Part shown: in pieces, positions 44,601 to 56,630 of the stretch
Numbering within the stretch: the first letter of the stretch is position 1
Layout: each line of letters starts with the position of its first letter
Source of the DNA: Callipepla californica brunnescens
Lineage: Eukaryota; Chordata; Aves; Galliformes; Odontophoridae
Direction of reading: 5' to 3'
Assembly: GCA_023055505.1 (NCBI GenBank)
Contig: JALIRH010000039.1
Location: forward strand, 3,538,505 to 3,602,504
DNA length: 64,000 bases
The notes under the pieces: model-generated
Databases searched by the model: none
Told to the model about the DNA's origin: nothing
The model's input: the letters and a program-made list of their open reading frames with translations, nothing else
Position numbers and translations under genes: made by a program

Positions 44601-46853
44601 TCAGTGTTGTGTGCCCAAAGCCTCAGATGATCTTGGACAGAGTTCTTTTGGACTTGAGTGGGCCCAGCACATTAGCTCATTGCTGTCATTTTCCCATTCC
44701 TCCAGCACTCCTAGGGCGGGTGCTTTTAGCTTTCCTTGCTTTCTATAAGCAGTGAGGCTTTTAGACAGTTTTTGGAAGGGTTGACTCATTTTAAAAATGT
44801 TTTTGTGTAATTCATTTAAATTTGAAAAATCACTGCACGTGTTAGCGTGAACAAAAGGTTCTAGGAATTTTTCCTCTACCAAAATGAATTCTAATTTATC
44901 AAAAGCCCCTGACGTCTTGAGGCGAGCACGACGCGTTCTCTGTGATTCAGCCCAGCTCTGGCTCCTGGCCACGGGGCTGTGAAGGATCGTTTTCACCCGA
45001 GGCCTCTTGGAGTTAGTGGAAATCAATCTTGTGCAATACGAAACGCTGGAGGCATGTCCATCTTCAGGAACTTGTTCCCTTCCTCTCAGGGACTTGGCTG
45101 GGAGGCGAAGGCAGAGCTCCCTTCTTGTCCAAGAAAAATGAACGAGCCTTGTAAAGATGCTTTCTCCTCCGCCTGGATGTCTATTGAGCTGGAAGACTCT
45201 GACTTCTCCCCGGAGCGGGGAGGATGTGGGTGGCCTGCAGCAGAGATGAGGCACCGAACAATGGGGCCATTGTCTGCGCTCCGCCAGGAGGTACCGGAGT
45301 GTTGCTTTAACACCATGGCTCTCTTTCTGGTGGGCTGCTCAGGCTGAGGCCTTGCTTTTTGTCTGGTAATTATAACGGCATTAGCTCAAGTTTTCTGCCT
45401 TGCTAGCATTCATTAATCAGTACAGTTTGTGGGACAGTGTATGGGTTAGTCTGTCCTCGGGATTTCATAGGTGCAGGCAGGAATCTGTGAGAAATGTGTG
45501 GAATAGGAGAACACGCCTTTTGCCAGGGAATGAAAGCGAGGTAGCAGACTTTGACCGCTCTCAGCACTGTCATTTAAAAAGAAATAATAACAACAACCAA
45601 ACTGCCATCTGAGTGCAATATCCATGATGCCTGGCGTGGCTGGGGCACAGCTTTGTGCAGCAGGGGATGCCCAGGGATAGCTGCCCATCTCCCAGTGACC
45701 TCGTAGCCCATTGGAGCAAAGTGGCTCACACCATCCATAGTTAGTCCCTCTTCTGTTTCAACATCTGATTGGAAAAAGTGTGATTCCTTCAAGTTGGTAT
45801 CCAGATGAGCAAAGAGGCAGCCTCATTTTCTCTTTGCTGGCCTACATGATGTTTTACCTTTAAAATCTTCAGTGGGATCCGGACCAGTACCCATGGGGAC
45901 ACATCACACACACGCTACACAGCTGTGAGGCTCAGAGAGGTGCGGTGGATGGCACTGGAGGGCATGCAAAATGTGGGAATGCATCAGGTGTGAGACATCA
46001 CACTTCCTCTGCCGGATGAGCTGCATGATGCTGGGTTTCTGGGGGGTTGGGGATGTTTGTTTGGTTTTTGTCTTTCAAATAAGGTAAGACTAAGTTGCTG
46101 CTGCTGGGGTCATTTGGGATGAGTCATAAGACAGTAGAGATGGAAAATGTGCTGGAAGAATTGCAATTTGATGAAGGAAAACAAGCACAACTTTGAGGTG
46201 ATTTGTGGCATAATTAAAGCGTGGCCCTTCTTAGCTAAGAAGTGCCCGCAGCTTTCTCTGGTATGTACAACTCTGCTCAGCTTTCCTGCCTAGTATTCAA
46301 ACCATTATTTCTTTGGTAAGAATGCTGGGCCCAAGGTGTTCCATTCAGTGGGGAGGAAAGGAAGGCTGAAATGGGGGTGAAGGACTTTCTGCCATGCGCA
46401 GCAGAATTGCTCTTTGTGTCCTGGCTGTGATTCTTGGCCTCGCAGAATTATCCTGACTTTGCATCAGCTCTAGTGCCACGCTTCCAGACTCTGCCATGTT
46501 GAGTTACTGAAGGAAAGCAGTGTCTGTGCTGGAAGGGAAAGATGACGACGACTCTCATGAGAAGTCAGCCTACTGCTTTCCTAGTGGCAAATCCTTATTG
46601 GCCCTAACCTCTGTGACTGTGAGCAGAAGGAAGGGAACTGAACAATGAAACAGTTGTTACTTAATTTATTGCCCACAGACATGAGAGGGCAGACATGATG
46701 CCAGTTCTTCCAGTATGTTAAGGAGCTGCCACAAAGTGGACAGTGATAGTTGTTCTCCCCATCCATTGAGTCTGCAGCTCCCTGTGGCCTTAAACTCCAG
46801 AAAGGGACATACGGACCAAACCAGTGGTTGCATGGTGGGCTTTCATACAGCAT
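44601..46853 (-). other. Intronic zone with three minus-strand open frames
   Basis: Minus-strand frames lie at 44601-45254 (217 codons), 45574-45792 (72 codons) and 46581-46853 (90 codons). The first has a charged, helix-like C-terminal half of ordinary protein composition. The third contains a CPLC pair followed ten residues later by HHVC, a possible but unproven zinc-binding pattern. I see no splice signals that join them and no family I recognise. They may be chance frames or remnants of an old element. Confidence 0.25.
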
Positions 46854-49800
46854 TTGGGGAACTGCTGTTACTCAAGGTCTTTTTAGGGTGTCCAGCCACT
46901 TGTTCAGCTGATGCTGCTTTGAGCTGAAGCAAGGGGAGGGGAGGTGTGTCCTGCACTGTCCAAGTCTGCTGGAGGCCAGCGTACCACCGCCTTCCTTCTA
47001 CCATTTATTTTCCAGGAGGAAACAATGGATATGGTGGATCCATGAAAGGTAACGTCAGGATTGAGTTCAGTGGACAATAGAAATGGGTGATTTTACTTAC
47101 TGTGTTTGTGTCAGATAAGCTGAGCGATATCTTATGGCATGCAGATCTGTTCTTTTCTACTTGCCATGAGCAAACATCTCTGTCACTTGCCTGTGTGCAG
47201 TGCTGGTTAATGATAATAATTCAGAGAATGCGTTGTGACCTTGCAGCTCTAAAGCATGTTGCAGGCATCAGCCAAAGCTTATGTGGCCGCTGGTAGGTGA
47301 GCACTGGTCTCTCCTCACTGCAAAAGAGGTCGAGCAGTGACTTGGCAAGGGCAACAAAAGCAGTTATTGTTACAAGCAACACAGACTTTGCAGGCTTCTG
47401 GCTCAAAAGCCCGGACCCAGACTCCCAAGCACATGACAGAATTTACCAACATACAGCCGGGTTTTAGCAGTTTTAATGTCAAGCATATATCATCATTAGT
47501 CTCACTCCAGCAGCTTATGTATTTTCCTTTTCTTTATTTTCTTCCTGAAAGCTGTGAGCAGCTCCAGTAATTCTAGAGAATAAATCTTATTTTATCAAAG
47601 TGAGTGCCTCGTCAAAGCCCTGTTTATCTTTGCAGCTCAGTCTGGGTTTCAGTGCTCGCAAGGAGTCAGAAGTGACTGCGTGATGCTTCCCCAGCAGATG
47701 TGGGATACTGCGGTGCTGGGATGAGGCACGTTCCTGCAATAGTCTGCACTGATAAGATCTGTGAAGCTGCTGGGACAGTTGAGGTTTGTTGTGTTGCTGC
47801 ATACCTGTTTTTTTCCAGGAGCATCTTGGTTCCGTGCGTTCAGCATGGTGCTGTGAGGGGAAGAGCAGGCAGATGTGGTTCAGGTGTCTCAGAAATTAAG
47901 CATTTGCTCATTTTGGTGGTTCATTTTCAAATGGATTGAGTTGACTGAATGAATAGAAACGCCACTGCTATCTGTATATCAATACAAAGGTAGAAGTGAT
48001 ATTTAATGTTGCGCTGAGTGACTTTCACTTGTATTCTCTTGGCTCTTAAAGGTAGTATTTTATAGAGGAGTTCAAATGAAAGGCACGAGATTGTTTGGAA
48101 CCTCTTCACATGATATTGCTACAGGCAGCACTGAAGGTGATGATAGCTGAGTTAATACCCATGCTTTTCCCCTTCTTTTCTTTCTTTCCCTTCATAGTTT
48201 GTATTTTGTGTTCAGCTTTTGTCCCTTTCCACTCTTGCGTGTGTACATCTCCTTCCCTTCTGATGGGAAAGACTATGCTTAAAAAAATAAATAAATAGCA
48301 ATACTAAAATAAATAATGCGAGGACTTAAGAAGTTTGCAGAGTAACAAATGACGTGCATCGCTTTTGTGATGGAAAAGGATTGAAGACCTGTCCAGATGA
48401 CAGTTATTTTTGAGGTGTTCTTCAATCTGAGATTTCAGTTTATAAGAACAGGGTTTTGTTCCCATTGCTCGGTTGGTTTTGTTCCACAGAGTGTATGTGC
48501 TGCTACTCACCATGGTGAGGTTTGCTTGTAGGTCGTTCAGATGGATGTGTCAATAAGCGTACTACATCTACATCTCCCATTAGCTGCAGCCACACACCTT
48601 TGCATGGCCAACAGTCACTACGTTTGAATGCATTTTATTCACTTTAATGACTCTTTTTCCTCACCCATAGATTGTTTCTTTTCATCTGTACAGAAAGGAA
48701 GGTGGATGAAATCAGTCCGTGCCAAACTTTGGTGTTTAAGTGGAGCGACTTGCTGCCGATGTTTGAAAAGGAACCTTCAATGTTGAGGGTTTTTTCTTTT
48801 TTAATGCCAGAGAAGTGCCTCTTCATTGTGAAATCAGGCACGATGGGAAGGAATGCTCCTTCATTTTTTATAATTTGCACAATGGTGCAGAAATCTTCAT
48901 TTAGTTTTCTTTTGAGGTCAGACTGAAGTTCAGCAGTGAGATCTGATTGCACAGAAGTGTTTTCCTGGAAGTAAAGACACACCTGGCTGAATACACCCCT
49001 TTGTGTTCACTTTTAAGCACTGCTGTAATGGAAATAACAAGGTCATGGTTTAAGTTAATTATTGTAATTTACGGACGCGTTGAGGAGAAATGGGAGTCCC
49101 GTGTTACTGGTGTGGCTCTTTTTCACCATCAAGAGACATTTAATCAAACACCAGTTATGTGCCTACATAATTTTAACACTTTGGGTTCTGTAAATGTGAC
49201 CTTTGTTCCTATGGAGTTTTGAAGTAGTCTGTGTTATGATTAAGAAGCCAACTCGAAGTAAGTACTTGACAATGGATGTATCTCAGGATTTCTGCTGAAG
49301 AACAGGGAGCACGTGCAGCATTCCGCCCTTGGTTGCATGGATTGTAGCAGAGGAGAGCTTTAACTCGGTCCCAGCAGCTCCCTGTGTCCCTGCAGCCCAG
49401 ATTTCCTCTGTAAGGAACACGTGCTGTCGCCCTTCATGCCATGGGCAGCCACGTGGTGGGACTGTGCTGACTGAGTGCCATGGCTGGCCTGGCCTCACGT
49501 TCCCTTCTGCTGAAGGTGTGAGCTGTGCCGAGCATGTCCTGGGCTCTGATCTGAGAGCTGAGCCTATGGATGACTTTTCCTTACGCTGGGAGTCTCCTGG
49601 GCACAGCAGTTTGGAAAATACTTGACCTACCTCTGTGGGGCTGGAGGTAGCTTAGCCTGTATTAGCTCAGTGACTCAGGAGACACCAGTCCAACCAACTG
49701 TTGATACTTTAAATTTAGCTTTTTAAAAATTCCTATCAGCAGCCTCAGCCCAGCCAGACTGGCTGCCTACCTCCTCCCTGGACAGATTATTTAATTGTGG

Positions 49801-52800
49801 TCAGTTCTGGATAGTTACGATTTATGATCTGTCGGTCGCATTCATGAATGCTTTGGGAACGGTGCTCTTTTCTTCGACTGAGTTTGTCCAGATGTATCAA
49901 TATTTTGGTTTGGATGATATAAAATAAATGGTCAAGATTAACTGTCTGCGACATTCTCTTTTAACAGCGAGGTAGAACCATTTTTCACAGTGAGGGATGG
50001 CTTTAAAACAAATAGTGAGGTTTGCAGAACGGTTACAGCAGCACGTGCACGGGTGGCTTTCCATCAGCTGCACTGTCTTGGCATCCCTGTTCCATTGGGA
50101 ACCTTCCAGGTGTGGAAGGATAGCCTGATATTACTAAAGCAATGAATGCGACAGCAGGGGCATTTTATTTCTGCGTGTGCAGTTCTCATGTAATAGCTTT
50201 CATGCGTGTTTTCAGTCTGATGGAGATAATCAAAGACCAGACACTTGTTCTGTTCTGCTAAACCACCTGAAACTCTTAAGTTGCAGGGGAAAGATAAGTA
50301 GATTTCCACCAGGAGCTTGCCCTTCTCACTCTGACACTGCTCTGCACGTGCCCTCTATGTTTGCTTCTGCAGTGGAGCTGTCCCTTTCTAAAGGGTTTAC
50401 TGAAGGACACTGAGCTCCTCTTGTCTTTGCTGGTGGTGCCTTCCCCCATCCTGCTGTAGTCTTTCAGCACTGATACCTTATCTCACATCGACTTAGTGCA
50501 GTAATTATTTCCCAAGACCTGTTACATGGATTACTCAAGGTGTGGCTGCAGTGGGAGCTTCACGTGCTTCATTTAATATCGGTTACTTTAACTGAAAATA
50601 TTTGTCTCTGCTTTTGTTTGGTCTGCTAGCTCATTATATAGAAGCGACAGTAGTTTAATTGCAAAACACAGTTTGTATTTATGGAAAGTGTTCACATGCT
50701 GTTTTTTGAGAGAGCTGAGGAATTCAAGAAGGAACACAATGTTTCCCACAAACCATACATCTCTGCAATTCCCAGTCTCTCAGCAGCTGGACTAAAAAGG
50801 TTTTTAATACGAGATATGTGTTTAATTAGGGAAGGGAGCCTTGGCAGATCTTCTGACTTACAGTTCATTTTAAAGTCTTCCAAAAAATAAAATAAAAGGA
50901 GAAAAAAATATCAATCCAATTTGTTTTAATTGTCATCTATAAATGAAGAACTCGCTTTTTTCCACTTCACAGAGCTATCTCCGTGGGCCCCTCCTGAAGG
51001 CTGGCATGGAGCGATTGCTTCCAAACGCAGAGCAGCCTTATGGTGTCCTCCCATGTCCCAGAAGGAGCTGCCCAGCCCTGAAGAGCTCCTGCCAAAGGTA
51101 GCACAGGGCTGAGTGAGGTGTGCCAGGGGGCAGCTCACGCTCTTCCCATTGAGGAATCCTTTTGGGTCATGGCAACGCGTTCACTTTGTGCCTCTTCTGC
51201 ACTGGGAGGAGTGAGTGTGGATGCAAGGGTACAGCAGGTCTGCTGGCTCCTTTTACGAGGTCTAAATCAGTAGTTACAAATCTGTAATGAAAAGGGTTTG
51301 CGTTGAGCTTGCTGAAAGCTTTTTGGTATCTTTGTATCGGGAGTATATTTGCATTTCTGCATCGATCTCGTGACAGACCATATAGGGTTGGATGCAACAA
51401 AGGATGGGTGACTTTTAGTTCTTTTTATATCTGAAAGAGGAACATCTGGGGGGTTAGTAGCCCCATTAGTTAACTCACTTTGACAAAGCTCCACGCGTCC
51501 TTGGGCCGCTGTGTGGCTCCACCACTGCCTCGCTGTCCCCTCCCTGCCCCGGAGAAGCCCGGACGTTAAACGGGTGGCATTTACTGGATCTGACAGAGAA
51601 ATTCTTCACGTCTGGCTGGGATGTCTAACTGAATTTGGTATGTATCTTGTGGGCTGGGGCAAGTGCTGGAAGCTATTAGAAGGCTGAACAAAAAGCTCTA
51701 TTCAAGGACTATCGCCTTCTTGCCGGGGTAATCCAAGTATCAGAAATGTAAAAATATGGTCTGGGAGACTGTGGCTGCCACGGAACAGGACTTTTAAAGG
51801 TGTCTGGAACATCTACTCACTTTAAAATGCTGCTTCAATGGTACATGATTAATTTGAAAAATGCAACAAAGAAACCCAATATAGCATATACATATATATC
51901 CAATTAAATAAAATTGAACACTTTTAATAAACTGGAGTTGCAAGCTGGTAAAAATTTTCTCTTGTCACTCAAAGTTAGGACAGGAAAACATTTTTCTTTC
52001 CCTTGAAATAGCTGTATTTATTATATCTGACCTGCTTAACATTGCTGGTTTTACTTAAGAGCTAGAGAGAAGCAAACGCTTTTCATCATTTGATGCCTTT
52101 TTGTAGCATGAAATTGTGTTACCAGGAAAAATAAGGTGGAAATGGTTTCCAAAACAGATCCAAGAAAAATCAAATATCCTTTTTCATTTTTAACTAAACT
52201 GGTTAGTCCTAATTTTTTGAACTGTTGTAAATAATTTACTTTTTGAACAGCAGCTTGTTCTCATTTCTAAGCTTCAAAACAGCCATGCACATCAGCTCCC
52301 AACACACTTGGGCTTTAGCTCTTTGTAATCACTTCGGGAAAGGTGGAAATGCGGTGAGCAAACTGGTAGCACTGAGAGGAAACTAGATCATGGAAACGTT
52401 TGGATTTGTTTTGAGTTGTCCTGCCTTTATTTTTTTGCTCTTAGTTGCTTCCTAATGGAAAAGTTACAGACAGTGAAGTCAGCTCTGTGCCCGGTTTGCT
52501 TCTAGTGTCTAGTTTTGGCAATCCTTATAATTTTTTTGTCGTGTTTCACAGTGGATTTGTCTGCTGAGCAGATCGGCTCCACGCGTGGCTGGGCTGAGCA
52601 CCTTCATTGCACTGTCAGAAGCCTTGTCATGTTATCTGCCCTTCATTTTCCTTTAACTGTTTTGTGTAAGCCATGAGCTGTGTGACTGCTGGCAGGCAGG
52701 GGCTGAGGGCAGCGCAGCAGAGCAGGGGGACTTCTGTTGGGGTGGTTGGAAGGGGATAACAGGGATAAATGAAGGATTCAGCCCTTGGTGGGCTGGAGAT

Positions 52801-53036
52801 GTGCACAGGGTCAATGAGCTCAGCCATCATTGCGCAGGCAAACCCAATTGCAGCAGATTGCTAACTCTGCCTGTGGGACTTTTCTTCCCAGCCAGTTGCC
52901 CAGGCAGACCTCGGAAGAACACTGGGTGAGCCGCTTATCTGCTACCCTGGTTTGCTTTAAGTATGCTTTAAATATGAGAGATGAACATTTGCTTCTGTTT
53001 TACAGTTTTAATTGACTTATCCACCCGGGGATTTTG
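46854..53036 (+). other. ROR1: ROR1 intron 1, 46.9-53.0 kb
   Basis: No exon is recognised. AT-rich stretches with no repeat signature lie at about 47930-48300, 50580-50950 and 51820-52260; these could be conserved regulatory DNA. No RNA gene is seen. Confidence 0.55.
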
Positions 53037-53094
53037 AAGCACAGAACTGTAAGGGTTGGAAGGGACCTCCAGAGATCATCGAGTCCAAGCCCCA
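53037..53094 (-). mobile_element. Short CR1 LINE 3' end, antisense
   Basis: About 58 bp read as the reverse complement of the CR1 3' end: cacagaactgtaagg, then GGTTGGAAGGGACCTCCAG and AGATCATCGAGTCCAAGCC. It is the shortest CR1 remnant in the window; the match at the core is close to the consensus. Confidence 0.85.
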
Positions 53095-56000
53095 CAAAAC
53101 GATCTATTCTGTGTTACATCATTCACAGTACAGATTTAGCTCCTGCATTTATATTTTTTGTTATGCTCACACACAAGAAGTTCTTCTGTTTTAATGAAGG
53201 TTCAAGTCTGACGTGTTCACTACCTGCAGCCACTTCTTTGTCTTGCAGCCCTTTAAGCTTCAGAGGCAGCTGAAACAGCAAAAGCTCTGCTCCCAGGGCA
53301 CGTGCTTTGCACTTACTCTATCTTCTTGAGCAGGAATGTGAGCCAGAGCCTACTCAAGGCAGTAAGGGTCTTTGCATTGGCTGTAGTAAGTGGTGGATTA
53401 GCTCTGTGGGGTGAAGGCTGAGACAGAAGGCACTGCTGTATCAGTTTCTTTTAATTTTTCTTCCATAAACGGCAGCGAGCCACGTTGGAAGCAACAATAC
53501 AATCTGCATTATGGAGCTCCTTTTACCTGCTGATTTCAAAGCGCTTTGAAGTTTGCATGAAATCTCTTGTCAAAGAAATAGAGGCGTGTGGAATTCAGAT
53601 TCAAAATCACACAGTGCAATTCAGATCCGAAAATAGCACTCGGCCTGATTTTCAGTCCTGTGCTGGTTTCACTAGCTCTCCCCAACCCAACCCGCAGTAC
53701 TTGTTGCCAACCAGGAGGGTGGAGAACAGCGTTAACAAGAAGGAATTAAGCAGAAGCCCTGCCTGGAGTCTCACAAATGAACCGTTTTTACGCACAAATT
53801 GCCACGGTCTCATATTCTCATTGTCTTTCCAATGTCACACCGTAAAAATATTGTCCAAACAATAGCAAAAGCGATGCGAATGAATAGCACTCCGTTCTCC
53901 CAGTTTTCCTGCTTCGTCAGCTGCTTTCCTCGTCGTCCTCGGTGGCTTCCCCGAAGCACGTTCCCCATTTGGGTTTTCCAGGAATTGCTCTAGGAGCTGC
54001 AGTCGCATCGTAGCAGCCCGGCCGTGCTTCAGACGTGCAGTGCTGCTGGACATTGAGCACAGGGTGCTGTGGGACAGCCACCAGCGTGGGCTGAGTGCTG
54101 GGAGGTTGGGCCTCGCTTTCTGATGGAGGATTCTGCAGTCTGTTGAAATAGCTTCAACTTTATGCTTACCAGGCCCATAAGAACGATCTTTCATCAGGTT
54201 GTTCTCCCCCCCCTCCCCAGAATGAAAGGATTTGGCCAAAGACGTGTGCTCTTGGCTGGAGCAGGAGGCAGCAGCTGACAGAGGGCTGTGCTCCAGCTTT
54301 CCTTAGAGATGATATTCTCACAAATGAAACAAAAAAAACCCCAAGAGCAGTGAGCTGGGGACTTGCACAGAACCTGCGTGGAGAGGAGACTAGAACAGCT
54401 TTGTTCTGTTTCCTGCACTTCAGATGAGACTTTTTCTTCAGCTCGTTTGGAAGTGATTATTTTAAGCTGTCCCATGCAACTTGGGGTGATTACGGTTGGC
54501 ACCGAACTCCAGATAACATTAAAAAAATACAAGATTCCAGCTCTTACACCTTCCACACCCCGATGTGAAGGCAGATTTTTCTGCCAAAATGTGGTTTTTT
54601 TTTGTTACGGTTTGTTTTTCCTCACGTGCTGCTCTCTGTCAGGGCAGGCTGCTGGGCTCCAGGCCTGCTCTGCTCTGCTGCCTCTGTGCAGGAAACTCTT
54701 GCAAGCCTTTTATTTACCAGGAGCCTTTATTTGGGAGTTCTGTAACATCAACATCATCATAAAGATTAACGTCCTCGTTCGGTCCTGATAATTTTTAAGT
54801 AGAAATGCAAAGGGAAAAGGAAACAAAAGCAGAAACCCTGAACTATTTGAGACCAATTTCACACCGAAAGCTGTGATCTGTGCGAAACGGGGACGAGCTG
54901 TAATAATTCACTGTTTGACTGCAAGATTTAGGGCGATCCATCATAGCTGGAGGGAATCATTTTTCTCAAGGGACGAGCAGTGTGATGTCTGGGTATGCAA
55001 AGGAGCTTTTAGTTGGGTAGTCCATGGACAGTGGTAATTGATTTTAACTTCTGTCGCTTTCCTTCAGGTAGCTCTGGTGTTTTGACACGGTGTTTGCTTT
55101 GATAGAGCCACATGTTCTCTAGATGTAAATGGGTGAACCTTTCTGGCCTCCGGCCATTCGCACCTGGCTGCACAGTGCTTTGGAGAACAGGCCCAGGAGA
55201 GCTTGGCAGATTTAATCGCCGTCAGCGCGGTGCTGAGGCAGGCCGAGTGCTTTCTGTGTTGCTTTTCTTCCTCGTTTTGTGGAAGTGGTGAGAAAAATGG
55301 TAACGGAAAAGCACCCTCCTGCTTAAGGGAGAGATGTTTTTAATTTCTTTACAAGTTAATAATCCCTTGTTTTGTTCCTGTCTGTGCAGCTATTAGTGAA
55401 ATGTGCTGTAAAGATCTCGCCGATAGCCTGAAGAAAGCTGTTATATGTAACCACGCATGAAGAAATGCAGCGAGTGCCCGGAGCTCATGCAGTGCAGGCC
55501 TGGCTGTGAGCTCCAGGCAGGTACTACAGCTAATGCCATTAAAGTGAAAGGCAAGAACTGGCTGACACAGCCCCGAGTCCAACTTTTAGCTATCATGACC
55601 TTCATAGACTTCTGTAATTGTTTTTTTCATTTAGAAACAGATCTACGCTTTCCATACTGCTTTTGTTCTCAATTTTGCTTCTTCCCAACTTTTAAACCAG
55701 TGAAATGAATGAGGCAGATAGCGAGATCCTATGAAACATGGGAACGTTGGTGCTTCATCCTGAAGACACAGATGCTCTGAATGCCAAGGCTGTAGTGCAG
55801 GGAGCACTCAGCAGCTTGACCCAAAGCCTGCTGGGCCAGCAGGAAGACCCACGCTGCATTTCAGTGGGCTTTAATTGGGCTGTAAGTAACAAACAGTTTG
55901 TCAAGTCGTTTCCATACGGTTCCTTTTCTTTTCTGGAAGGCTCACAGAGGGAATACGTGAGTGACAAGAAGAAATCTGAAAGACGAATGAAGGGGAAAAA

Positions 56001-56348
56001 GTATGCGTGTGCTGAGGGCTTGCTCCTGCTCTCAGCAGTGCAGGTGTGGGGCTCAGTATCTTGTAGATCAGCTGCGGTGCTGATTTTACACAGGATCCGA
56101 TGATTTATGCCCTGTGCTTTGGAGCGGGGTTGGCCTTTGTGGTGCGCACCTGTGTACCTGGGCTGGGGCTGACTCGGGGTGCAGCGTTAAGAAGAGCTTG
56201 GCAAAGGCACGAGAAAACAAACACACACACGAAGTGGGGCTGCCCGCTGGCAGTTACCTCGTGCCGGCTTTCAGCTCTTGGCTCACGTGCTGGAACCGCT
56301 TCCCAGGGACACGGAGGCGAGTTCAGGGATGATCTGGAATATACAGCA
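53095..56348 (+). other. ROR1: ROR1 intron 1, 53.1-56.3 kb
   Basis: No exon or repeat family is recognised. Short chance frames only. Confidence 0.55.
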
Positions 56349-56630
56349 AAGGGTCTGGAGGGCAAAGATGTATGAGGAGCAGCTGTGGCCCCTTGATTTG
56401 TTTGGCTTGGAGAGAAGGAGGCTGAGCGGTGGTCTTGCGGCAGCCCTACAGCTCAGGGGAGGGTTGGGGGTGGGGGAAAGGCTGTGCCCCATAGGGCAGT
56501 GGGACGGCCCTGAGCTGCCGGAGCTCAGAGAGCACTGGGACACTGCTGTGCCACAGTGCTGCAGGTTGGGCTCCATGGTCCTTGTGGGTCCCTTCGTAAT
56601 CATGGTACTGTACAGTTCTGTGACAGAATT
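56349..56630 (+). mobile_element. CR1 LINE 3' fragment, sense
   Basis: In sense orientation the copy runs from GGGTCTGGAGGGCAAAGATG through TATGAGGAGCAGCTGTGGCC and GGCTTGGAGAGAAGGAGGC to GGTCCTTGTGGGTCCCTTCG, ending with a decayed tail (acagttctgtgac). It includes the last part of ORF2 and a 3' UTR that is diverged in its middle. The left edge is approximate. Confidence 0.88.
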
